A stretch of DNA of 64,000 bases from Gnetum montanum (taxonomy: Eukaryota; Streptophyta; Gnetopsida; Gnetales; Gnetaceae). Below the pieces are notes generated by a model. That model did no database searches, was not told the origin of the DNA, and saw only the letters and a program-made list of their open reading frames with translations. The position numbers and the translations under genes were made by a program. The DNA is taken from contig MNCI01016050.1 in the NCBI GenBank assembly GCA_015680685.1, positions 613,718-677,717 of the forward strand, read 5' to 3'. How positions within the stretch are numbered: position 1 is the first letter of the stretch; each line of letters begins with the position of its first letter. This document shows, piece by piece, positions 46,726 to 57,140 of this stretch.

Positions 46726-47370
46726 ATGGAGCAAGTTAAGCTCTCTCTTAGACAAAAAATCATCTCTTTAAGGCTGTATGACCTCGTCATGACCTCCCCT
46801 ATCCACTGTGAAGTGCTAGTTAAGATGTTAACTTCTATTTCTATGAGTGAAGATATCCCTGCCAATGAAACATTCATTCACATGGTAATGGTACCACCTT
46901 TAAGTAGGGAAGAAATGAAGTCAACTACCTTAACATTTTGTGATAGTGAGGTAAAAACCAACTCACAAAGTGGTAAGGTGTTGAGAGCTTCTCTCTTCAT
47001 AACAATAAGGGTTGATCAATACAAGGTACATTGGGTGCATGTTGATGATGAGGCAGCAACAAACATTATATCCTTTCCCATTATGGAGTACTTAGGCTTG
47101 GTAGAGCATATCTAGGGTACATCCACCTCTACCCTTAAGTCCTTTAATGGGTCACGAGTAGTTGTGAAAGGATCCATATCATTAGACTTCGTTGCTAGGG
47201 AATAATTCCCCACATCTACCAATTTCTTATTGGTGTAAGAGATACCATGTTTCAACCTAATTCTAGGAAGGCCATGGTTATCTAAATTACAAGAAGTCTT
47301 TTTTTTCAATTCACCAAGAGATTCACCTACCTTATGAGGGAGAGGTAAAATTATCATTCATGGAGATGAT
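46726..47370 (+). pseudogene. Retropepsin region of element E with unusual active site
   Basis: LRASLFITIRVDQYKVHWVH leads into VDDEAATNIISFPIMEYLGL at about 47041, where VDxGSSxN is usual, so D-[ST]-G is replaced by D-D-E and the enzyme should be dead. After a stop, KSFNGSRVVVKGSISLDFV and FNLILGRPWLSKLQ (ILGRPW block) follow to about 47300, then IIHGDDVVSLCVNN. This is the Tat/Ogre order of blocks. Confidence 0.78.
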
Positions 47371-47640
47371 GTAGTTTCCTTGTGTGTCAACAATATTGAC
47401 CTAGAGTAAGAATCTGAGGTGGAGTTTCAAGAAGAAACTCCTATCACTAAAAACAAAGTTAAGAATCATAATGACGTTAATCAAGCCAAGACCACCAATG
47501 CTGGGACCATTCACAAATCATGAAAGGAGATCCCATTTAACATTATGAGTAAAGGAAATGAAGAGTACAAAATTGTACAACAAAGGCTTTACACATTTCT
47601 TGATCTCTCAAATATTAGAGAACAGTTGCACGATTGAGTA

Positions 47641-48404
47641 TGTTGCCTATAATCTAATCCTTGTACATATGTGTGGCCTTTCAACTAGTTACCCTATTTT
47701 TAGTTTTTATTTACATTTTTTTTTACATATTTACCTTATATTCTTATGTTAATTTAAATTTATGATTATTTCATTTATGTTTACTTAAAACTAAAAAATG
47801 ACATAAAAAATAGAAAACACACAACTAAAACAAAATATGGTTTGCCAAGGCCTAAAATTGGCAAATTTGTGGCATCACTTATCTTCCTATTATGAACATT
47901 ACAGCCTACCTACTTCGTCATATTATTTTTAGTTTTTACTTAAAGGTTATGCATTTTTTTTACACTTGTATACTTGATTTTATCGCCAAATTTTATTTTG
48001 TAACCTTATTATTCTAACTTGTAGTCTTTAATGCTAAGAAATATAAAATGAAATAAAAACTATAAAACTTAAAAGACAAAAAAATTTAAAATCAAAATAG
48101 TAGCCATGGCCACACTATGGCACAAATAACATTAAAAATATAAAATATCCATAACAATAACCATAGTTACACTGTGCAACACATGACAACAAAAAAAATA
48201 ATAATACATAGTCTTCAGGGCTATGATGACCAAAATAAAGAATAACTATAATAGCATAAGAAAAACAACAAAACATGACATGTCCAACAGTAACCAAGAC
48301 TAAGCTATAGGAGAAAGAGGAGGATCATCATCAATGTCACCACCACTATTGCCTGAAGCCTAAAAATAATGAAACATGCAAACAATTAGTAATCATAATG
48401 ATCA
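47641..48404. other. AT-rich interval, no gene seen
   Basis: Pairs of short TTTTT/AAAAA-rich stretches and the recurring word aaaatagaaaac; no coding pattern. It holds the border between element E and the host copy (element D) of element C. Confidence 0.4.
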
Positions 48405-48409
48405 AGGAG

Positions 48410-49261
48410 TGATGAGCAGCAAGATACCCCTACGCTCAACCATACAAATATGAGTGTGTATGCGCGATCTGGTCAAACTCCGTGGATGGACTAGTTGTGC
48501 CACCTAGACAGTTATATGTTGATCCTAGTTTTCTATCTTCCCACTTGGACTAGTATTTTCTTTGTCATGTATAGTTTAGTCTAGAGTGAGGTGTTTGATG
48601 TGATGCCTACTACTATGCTACTCCTAAGGACAATGAGAGATAACTCAATTAAGCTAATGGGCAATAGGAAATAAGATCTAAGCTTGCCTAAGTGCGATGA
48701 GCATTCGTCCCTAATCATCTGTACGCATCTTGGACTTCGTGTACTACTTTTGGGATTACCAAGAACACATCACTCGAAGCACTACTCGATATGCTACTAG
48801 GTTACCATGTAGTTACACTTAAATGTTCTTGATTAAGGTGTACTCATTTTGCACTAATAATAGGAATAGTAAATGATGATAAAGGAAATATTAACTAAGA
48901 AAAAAATAATAAATAATAAATAATTAAAATAAATTAAAAGCTAAGTGAATGCTGCAATGATGGAGTAATCTCGATATTTATTGCTGATTGTATGCGTGTC
49001 CAAGTACGTCACACTCGAACAAAGGTTCCATACAATTACAAGCATCACACTACGAGCATGCACTTAGAAAGAACACTAAAACTAACTATAAGAAAAGAAA
49101 AGAATTTCTAACTTTCTAAGTAACTAATTGTTATCTCGCTGTGTGCCTGAGTGCTGTATTTATAGGCTAACACAGGAATCATGATATCATATCCAAGCTG
49201 TGATATTGCACACCCAATATCGTGTACTTGATATCAGGGCCTGGTAGACTATGACTCGTCA
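48410..49261 (-). repeat. 3' LTR of element C (852 bp)
   Basis: Starts TGATGAGCAGCAAGA, ends GACTCGTCA. Closely similar to 56270-57135 along its whole length. GATATC-type repeats lie at about 49180-49235. Confidence 0.92.
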
Positions 49262-49274
49262 TACCCTCACAACT
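49262..49274 (-). other. Polypurine tract of element C
   Basis: The minus strand reads AGTTGTGAGGGTA directly before the 3' LTR; two bases differ from element 1, both transitions. Confidence 0.75.
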
Positions 49275-52229
49275 AAATAAAAACTCATCCTTGAGTCCAA
49301 TAAAATGAGGGACAAGCTCATTCGATTACAAACAGTGGATAGGTATGGGATTATTGAATGATCATGAACTATTTCATGCCGTAGTGTGGGACTAGACAAA
49401 AAAAAATCTGGACACCAACACAAAATACAAAATTTGTGGAACTCATGTGGTTCTTGGTGGTGGTGGCTCCTCCATGGGAACCTTTCCTTTGTCTTGTGCT
49501 CCAAGCTTCTAAAATGAATGCCTTTGAAGAAGCGCCTAAATTTTTTCCTCCTCTATTCAAGGATCATGCACCGTCCATGTTGATGTTCCAATGTTTGATG
49601 GAACTAGCACTTCCCATGGACACGACAATTGCGAGAACATTTGATTGGCCTTGAAATACCATGTCGCAAACAACCGTTGTTCCTCCTCATAGGCTCTAGC
49701 TTTATCCTTGAGTTCCTAATAATTCATAAGCTATTAAGCCAAATTTGCTACTAGGTTTTTTTAACTTTGGTAGCTAGCGTTTACTACCTCCAATTTTGAG
49801 TTTGCCACCTCTAATCTTTGCAATGTCTTCTTACGTTCCACAAACTCTGTCTCATACTTAGCATAGGTGGTAGCTACCTACTTCTTGAGCTCAGTTCTTA
49901 GGTGCCTTGCTATTAACATGGCCAAGTTTGCATATCATAGATTTTCCAACTCCATGTATTCTATGAGATCTTGCATCTATAGGTCTCAACTTTTTAATTT
50001 TTCTTGGTGGGTGAAGGCATAAGTATCTAGTATGGCTTGCCAGTCAGTGTGTTGAGCACTGAAAGAATTAATGTGAACCTTAGCCATACGGATCTCCTTT
50101 TCAATGATTTCCTTGTACATTCCCATCTGGTTGCAAAAGTGTTCTTTTAACTTGTCATGCTTTTTGGCCTTATTTTGCCACACTTATTTCTATGGCCATC
50201 TTTTGTTGGATGGCACAGACCTCCTCCATGGAGATGGTTCTATTCTTCTTGGCCAAGTGGTTCATGTCTTGGTTGACTCAAACTAGTTACTCTCACATTT
50301 GTTGGAAACTTTCTTTGAGAATGTTCTTTTGTTTCTCAACTGTTGTCAACCAAAGATTTTCAACAACAAGAAATTTATTTTCCTCTTGTAAGGCCTCGAG
50401 AGCTTTAACATGTGCATATGTATGAGCTTGTGTTTTTGAAGCATCCTAATCAGCCTTCTCTTTTTCCATTGCCATCTTTTTATTTTCTTCCATCAATTTA
50501 TTTAAGTTGCTTGGTTCTGAAAATGTCTAATTGGTTAGCTACGATAAATTGGGAAGGATCTTATCAATTAGCTTGTAGGGTGACAAGATTTTCTTGCAAT
50601 CTTTGTAATTCTCCTTCTACGTACTCAACCCTAACTTCAGCCATGACCAGTTTTCCTTTGGTGGAAATGAGGTCTGATTGTGCTATGATGACATCTTGGG
50701 GAATGTTAAACAAGTACATCATAACTTGTCCTATTTGTCGCAACCGATCTAAAACATCCTCATGTCCCGCAAGAGTCATTGAGGGACCGACCAAAGCTTG
50801 AGCATCATGTGCTCCTGTGAAATCTACTAGTGCCATAACAAGAACGTTAAACGATTCTTTGATGTGGTCTGCAACCACCTCTATTGCACCTACTACATCC
50901 TAGTGTTGCATGACCATCACTGTGGCTCCTTCACTAGTTTTCAACTTGACTTAGAAAGATGTAGCATTCCCAGAGATTTGTTGAGACCACTGGGACTCTC
51001 CTTTTGAAATCAATAAAATATGTCTACTTGTAGGGTTGGTAGAAACAGTGGGCTGTACAACATCATCAATGACCTTGAATAATTTTTTGGCATCATGGTC
51101 TTCCCAACTAATCATCTCAGTGATTGTTTAGAGATGATTGATAGATAGTCGATAGTCTTGTTGCAGTGGTGATGATTGCTAGACTTGCTGGCTTATAGGC
51201 TATGTGCTAGGCCCTACTTCCTGTTGTTGGCTGGGTCCTACTATTTGAGGTGTAGTGGGTCCAACCATTTGCTCTCCCTCTTGTTCTAACTACTTGCCAG
51301 CATCTTTTCAAGGCACCGATGATTTGAGCAGTTCAACATATGAAGTGTTTTGGGCTTTTCTAGGAACATCATTTATGTAGCCCAAGATCTTGGCACATCT
51401 GCATGGCTTCTTGATAAGACAAAGGAAAGGCAAAGCAAGCTTCCCTATTTTCCCTTCTTCAAAGCACCTTAATATCTCTATCAGATATAAATGGGTAGAT
51501 TCATATTAAATTTTTCCATCAAAATTGCATAGCCCCATGCTACGTAACTAAATAATCTATTTATATTTGGTGGGGAAAAGGTGATAAGTACCGATCTTAA
51601 AGTAGATCCTCTCTTCTAGGGTCAATTCTCCACAAACTTTATTCTCCTTGTCGTAGGCTCATTTGAATCATAATTTCCTTACATCTGCAATTCAGCAAGT
51701 GAATAAATGAGCAACTTTTGGTCCCTCATTTGGAGGATTTAGGACCTTTGCAATGGCCTTTGTAGAAAAATCAATGGAGATACCACCTACATTGGCAATG
51801 GTGCCTTCCTCCTTGCCATGCCAGAATTGATACGTTTCACCCAAATACCAATCACCACTCAATGAGAGGATGGGCCATAGTGGAAATGCTTCAATTAAGT
51901 TTTCACTGGTTCATGGGTGAACTCAGTGAAAGGCCCAAAATTGAGCTCCACTATCATAGCTGCAAAGGTGGGCTTCTCCTGAATGGCTTGGAGACATTTA
52001 GGGGATAGTGTAAGATGTTGCCCTAGTTCTGGGGCTCTAAATTAGCCACCTTCTTCATGGCCAGATTGCATTGTTGAAAGGGTTTCTTTGTGAATGCTGA
52101 ATGAGTGGGCCTCTTGCTTGACATGTTCCACTCGAGGTTTCTAGCCTCTACCTCCTCTCGGACGTTTAGTTGCACCTTAAGAAGGTCCTCCTTGCTGTCC
52201 TCTTTTAGAGGCCATCTATAATCACACAA
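49275..52229 (-). pseudogene. Non-pol ORF of element C in the env position (globular N part, coiled-coil C part)
   Basis: The frame can be followed from ATG 52229 (MCDYRWPLKEDS) with stops and shifts. MSSKRPTHSAFTKKPF is followed by KPTFAAMIVELNFGPFTEF, then PLWPILSLSGDWYLGE and, at about 51720-51805, GGISIDFSTKAIAKVLNPP. The C-terminal half (about 49700-50880) is charged and heptad-like (QRLEVANSKLEVVN, EYVEGELQRLQENL), as in coiled coils. I recognise no enzyme. Spacing of the I-x-F-S-x3-I-x3-L-x2-P pattern resembles, by eye only, domains called putative plant transposon protein or Athila ORF1, which often sit in this place in Athila elements. No membrane segment is seen. Element D carries a similar ORF. 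Confidence 0.6.
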
Positions 52230-53640
52230 AGATCGCTTGTTAGTAAGGTTATTTAAAGAAATTTAGTTATCTCATACCTTACTCATTACCTTTAATAAAT
52301 GTTTAATTCTCTGCTTAGTGTGATTCTAGAGTTTGAAATTTTTCAAGGAAGTTGTTCTAAAAGCTTAATGTGGGATCTGATCTACTTAGGTGACTCATAT
52401 AATAATTTAGATGACTTTGGTGAAGGAAGAAAATTAGTTTGGCATGAATTTTCAATAGTACTTACCCCTATGGTATCCTTTGAGCGATAGCAAATTTCAA
52501 AAAAATGATGTGCAAGTTCTACAGTACCCCTCCCCCATGACTAAGTTAAACATTCTAGGTTTAATTAGGTTCAATTAGAAAATAAATCAGAGCATCGAAG
52601 AGTGAAATATTGAGGGTTGAATTTAGTCTTGCAAATTGCTAAAAATTATGGAAGACAATTTGAACAACTCCCCTGCATCAATTGTTGAAAATGACTTCTA
52701 TAGTGTGTGGGGGTCCCATATATATAGTTTTTATAGATGCGATATTGCATACGTGATAGTGCATACCCAGTATCGCGTTAGACCGAATATCACATCCCTA
52801 TAAGATAGGGTACTTAGTAGAATTGATTATTTTTCAAGTTTTAGGGCCAAAATTGAAGGATTTGAGGTCGATTCAAAAGGTTTGGGGTAAGGGGAAGTGG
52901 ATATTGAGGCACCAAAAGTGTAATGAAGTAGAGTCATATAATGAAGTTCTTTGAAAAGGATGAGGAAAAAGGACATGTAATGGTTCTAAGAAATGTTTAA
53001 TTAAAATGATAACAAAGGAAAGAATAGATTTGACAACAGAGTACTCAGAGGGTATAAAATGATGTGGTGGTGTGCAACAAGCACAAATTACAAAAGTCAT
53101 GCAAGTGGATCCTCCACAAAGCAGGTTTCAACCTATATTGTCCTTGAATAACCACACCTTAAAATGTCCATAGGCACTAGAAGGGTTAAATGCAACCCAC
53201 ACCTATGCAAAAAAACACACATATGTTAAGTATCATCGCTATGAGGTGTGAATTCTATGCCACATAAGACACAAGTTAGAAGTACTCGGACCATGAGATG
53301 AGATGAATTGAAGCCACCACCACCACTAGGAGCCACCACCACTAGGAGCCACAACACTTAGGATTCATTGTGCCCAAGGTAAGTTACCTCAGATCTTGAT
53401 CTCTACAATCTCTTCTCCAATTCTTCACTCTTTGTTCTGGGCATAATGAGTGCAAAGTTACTTTAAGTTTTGACAATAATAAGAATATCATCATACCTAG
53501 AGCAAGAACCTCTTATTAATAGAATGGGTGGATGGATGTTGTGGGCTTATTATCCAAATAATTAGTCACTTGTGACTTGATAACATAGAACAACGCCTCA
53601 AATGATGGGTTACATGAGTATTTTATTCACATATGAGATT
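52230..53640 (-). other. 3' module of element C
   Basis: No gene. Corresponds to the 3' module of element 1: a purine-tract-like motif at about 52533 and text near 53105-53190 (tcctccacaaagcagg, gtccataggcac) match about 5573 and 5620-5640. Inside it, 52735-52800 carries a GATATT/GATAGT/TATCGC cluster like LTR ends, absent from element 1 at this place. Confidence 0.6.
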
Positions 53641-53780
53641 ATCCAAAAAATATAAAATGACAAATTAAAAAATGAGAAATTAGAAAACCAAAAATTGGAA
53701 GACAAAAAATTGAAAAACAAAAAATTGTAAAAATAAAAAATTATAATACCAAAGAAAAGGAAAAAAGTTTACTAATTCTA
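53640..53780. repeat. A-rich low-complexity tract
   Basis: Units such as aaaaattggaagac and aaaaaattgaaaaac. A tract of the same kind lies at the same relative place in element A (about 150-260) and after integrase in element 1 (6545-6720). Confidence 0.8.
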
Positions 53781-53809
53781 CTAATTAAAATGAGGGGTAT
53801 TCCCCATGA

Positions 53810-56135
53810 TTATACCTTTGATCATTGAAAAAATTAATAAATGGAGAGTTAGGATCCATGCATGTTGGAAATATTAGGGTTTGGTCATATCCAAACCATT
53901 AGGTGTCTTTTGGTGTAGTGGAAGGAATGTACCCAAATTGGGGTTCACACACTTGATTAAAGTAGGCATAGTGGGGTAGATTATAAGATGTGATCATGTG
54001 ATAAGAAGTTGACCCACTATGGCACCCATGACCATAAGATGGTATGCAAGGATCGATATGTCTCCTCACGTTGTTAGATTCATTGGGCTGCATAGTTGTT
54101 GGAGTATTACTTGGTGGCCTAGATAAGGTAATAGGAGGCATTGAGTTTGAAGAGGAAGGTGCATCACTGTGTTGGGCTTGTGCTACATTGGAGGATGTAG
54201 TGGTTTCAAAATCATGTTATCTCTTTCTATGACCATGCCTAAAGAAAGGATGCTTTTGATGTTGTGGAGGACTCCCACTACTATTGATAGTAGAAACACA
54301 AGTAATGTTCATTGGTTGGTGCTATGGTGTAAAACCTTCTGGTACAACTAGTGGGGATGTAGAAGGAGGTGCAGTAGGCAAATATTGAGAGTAAGGAGGA
54401 GTGTAAGGAACATGATGTTGTGATCTCATAGGAGAGGACATGGATTGATGATACTCAAAAGAGTGATAACGACGAGGTGAAGTAGAGGATGTTGATGCAG
54501 TTGGAGAAACAAGGTGTTGAACATAATAAGTGCTTGGTTTTGGGTGATACGAAGGGTGCGGCCAGTTTGGCGAGGGTCTCCTTCACAACTAGGGTTTTGC
54601 CATTGCGGTTGAGCATAGTACTTCTGTATGAAATCCAGATGTAACATGTTTTCCCAATGCTCATGTAGATGTGACAAGATTAGGCATTGGCCTTTTGCAT
54701 GATTGTATAGGAAAACATCGCATTGATACTTATGATTTGTAGTTTAGCCCGTATGCTTATTTTCTTCAGACCTTCTTTTCGATTGTCTAATGATGTTCTA
54801 TTCTATTTCTAGGTTTGGTATCCTCTGTTTGTTTAGGTCGTCAATGTTATCTTGCATGGGTCTTCCTCTAATAATGTCTACATATTCTCGACATTTTTCA
54901 TGTACCCACTCTGTCATCTTATTGATATTTTCCTCGATTTCATCTAGTGATTTTAGTATTGGCAAAGGTGGGGACAGTTTCACCCCCTCGAGGTGAGCCG
55001 ATTTCTCCTCTTCATAATTATGGACCTTTGTTATTTCAAGAGTTTGGTTCTATTGAGATTTTTTAACATTCTCCCATTTGGCTATCTTCTTTTACTACCC
55101 ACTTAATAAGCTCTTGGAATTGATGGGTTTGTAGTTCATATAGTTGACTTGGGGCATACATCCTTAGGGTCTCCATTATTTCATTATGGAGGCCATCCAT
55201 GATGTGATACATTAGCCTTTCCTTAGAGAACCCATGGCTTGGGCATTTTTTTTAACAAAGAGTAATATCTTTCTAAGGCCATGTCCAAGGGTTCATGTTG
55301 TCCTTGTTTCCACTCTTGGATTTATCTCCTCAAGGCTGACACTCTTGCATAGGTTTGATATCTTTCATTGAAAAGGTTTACCATTGTAGGCCAATGACGA
55401 ATTGAATTTGGTTTTAAAGACTTGTACCATACTTTTGCTTGGCCAATGAGTGACATAGGGAAGAGATTAAGCCTTTGCCACCCATTCTCAATGTTGTTCC
55501 ATACATAGGCATCATAGAAGGCTTGTAAATCATGTTGTGGATCTAAATCATAGCCTCTTGAGAACTTAGGAAAGTTGTTTAAATCCAACCTAGGTAGACA
55601 GCTTTCCTTGTGATTCCTATGGGATATTTGAATGGCCTCTATTATATGCATTAGGCTCTTAGTGGCCAGCAGGGGTTCATTGTTGCTAAATAGGTTATGA
55701 GTTCGTGAGTTGGGACAATGTTTTCTATGTTCATATTGGCGTTCTTGATTTTGCCCATGGTTTAAACTTTTATTTGTATGCCAATGCCTTAAGGAATAGT
55801 CATCCGTGTCACAACTCGATGTTGAAAGAGTGGAGGAAGAGAGGGAACTGAAAGACTCATCATGACTTTTGTAAGTCTCCCAATCATCCCTTGCTGACCA
55901 TTGAGAAGGTCTTAGGCCTTACGGGCCTCCTCATTCTAGGGGATGTCCCATCTTCACTAGAGGTATCTGAGTTGGATGATAAAAGTGCTTGAGTATTGTT
56001 GGGGTGTCTATGAACATATGAAACTCCTACATAAGATTGAGTACTTCAAACTTCATCATCATCATAAATTTCGTTGATTCTCCAATGAATTTCCTTGTTA
56101 GATGTTGCATTATTGTTGTCTTGTGAAAGAGACAT
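53810..56135 (-). pseudogene. gag of element C, broken
   Basis: Start ATG 56135 (MSLSQDNNNATSNKEIHWR). The capsid core is best preserved at 55322-55651 (109 codons: IIEAIQISHRNHKESCLPRL, then FSRGYDLDPQHDLQAFYDAY, then NSIRHWPTMVNLFNERYQTY). A zinc-knuckle-like C-D-V-F-L-Y-N-H-A-K-G-Q-C at about 54690-54730 has lost its second Cys. The Pro/Ser-rich tail runs to about 53890. Many stops. Gag is followed directly by the A-rich tract, with no protease text, so the pol loss is larger than in element 3. Confidence 0.78.
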
Positions 56136-56250
56136 TGTTGTGAATTGTGTGTGACTTAATTGAATTTAATTTCTTTGTCTGAAAGATATATCATTAATAC
56201 CCTGTTACAATGACCCTATATGATATAACTAATGTAGATAACTAGCACCA

Positions 56251-56268
56251 TTCCTGGCAATGACACCA
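56251..56268 (-). other. Primer-binding site of element C (tRNA-Asp type)
   Basis: The minus strand reads TGGTGTCATTGCCAGGAA, one base from the LTR. Five differences from the tRNA-Asp site, all transitions. Confidence 0.8.
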
Positions 56269-56269
56269 A

Positions 56270-57135
56270 TGATGAGTGGCGAGGTACCCGTATGCTCAAC
56301 CATATGAATATGAGCATGTACGCAAGATTCGGTCAAACTCCATGGATGGACTAGTTGTGCCACCTAGACAGTTATATGTTCATCACAACTCACTATCTTT
56401 CCACCTGTACTAGTATTTGCTTTGTCACGTATGATTTAGTCCAGAGTGAGGTGTATGATGTGATGCCTACTACTATGCTACTCTTAAGAACAATGAGAGA
56501 TAACTTAATTAAGCTAATGGGCAATAGGAAGTAATATCTAAGTTAGCCTAAGTGTAATGAGCATCCATCCCTATTCATCTGTGCGCATCTTGGACTTCGT
56601 GTACTACTTCTAGGATTACCAAGCACATATCACTCGAAGCACTACTTGATATGCTACTGGGTTATCATGTAGTTACACTTAAATGTTCATGATTAAGGCG
56701 TAGTCATTCCACGTTAACAACAAGAATAGTAAATGATGATAAAGGAAATATTAACTAAGAAAACAATAATAAATAATAAATAATTAAAACAAATTAAAAG
56801 CTAAGTGAATGCTGCAATGATGGAGTAATCTCAATCTTTATTGTCAATCGTGTGTGTGTCCAAGTATGTTACACTCGAACAAAGGTTCTGTACAATTACA
56901 AACATCACACTGCAGGCATGCACTTGGAAAGAACATTAAAACTGACTATAAGAAAAGAAAAGAATTTCTAACTTTCTAACTAACTAACTATTATCTAACT
57001 GTGTGCCTAAGTATTGTATTTATAGGCTGACATAGGAATCACAATATCGTGTATACGATATCGTATCTAGGCTGTGATATCATGCACTCGATATCATGTA
57101 CCTGATATCAGGGCCTAATAGACCGTGACTCATCA
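56270..57135 (-). repeat. 5' LTR of element C (866 bp)
   Basis: Starts TGATGAGTGGCGAGG, ends GACTCATCA. TATA-like box on minus at 57017-57024. Four GATATC palindromes in about 65 bp near the end. Confidence 0.92.
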
Positions 57136-57140
57136 AGGAG

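Larger units (their letters stand above)
44190..47640 (+). mobile_element. Element E: gag-protease part of a Tat/Ogre-like Ty3/gypsy element
   Basis: Plus-strand gag, zinc-knuckle region and retropepsin are readable. RT, RNase H and integrase are not found before the sequence gives way to AT-rich DNA at about 47.65 kb, so the element is truncated at its 3' side. The HYHQLLGHDFNFC text followed by LK and an LI-SG-type ending is the pattern of Tat/Ogre gag C-termini. Confidence 0.72.
48410..57135 (-). mobile_element. Element C: gag plus 3' ORF element lacking pol, exact target duplication
   Basis: An 8,726-bp element with LTRs at 48410-49261 and 56270-57135, tRNA-Asp-type primer site and purine tract. 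aggag at 48405-48409 and 57136-57140 is an exact 5-bp target duplication. Going 5' to 3' on minus: gag, A-rich tract, the module shared with elements 1 and 3, then a long non-pol ORF in the env position. No RT, RNase H or integrase text was found, so it must depend on another element's enzymes. Confidence 0.92.
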
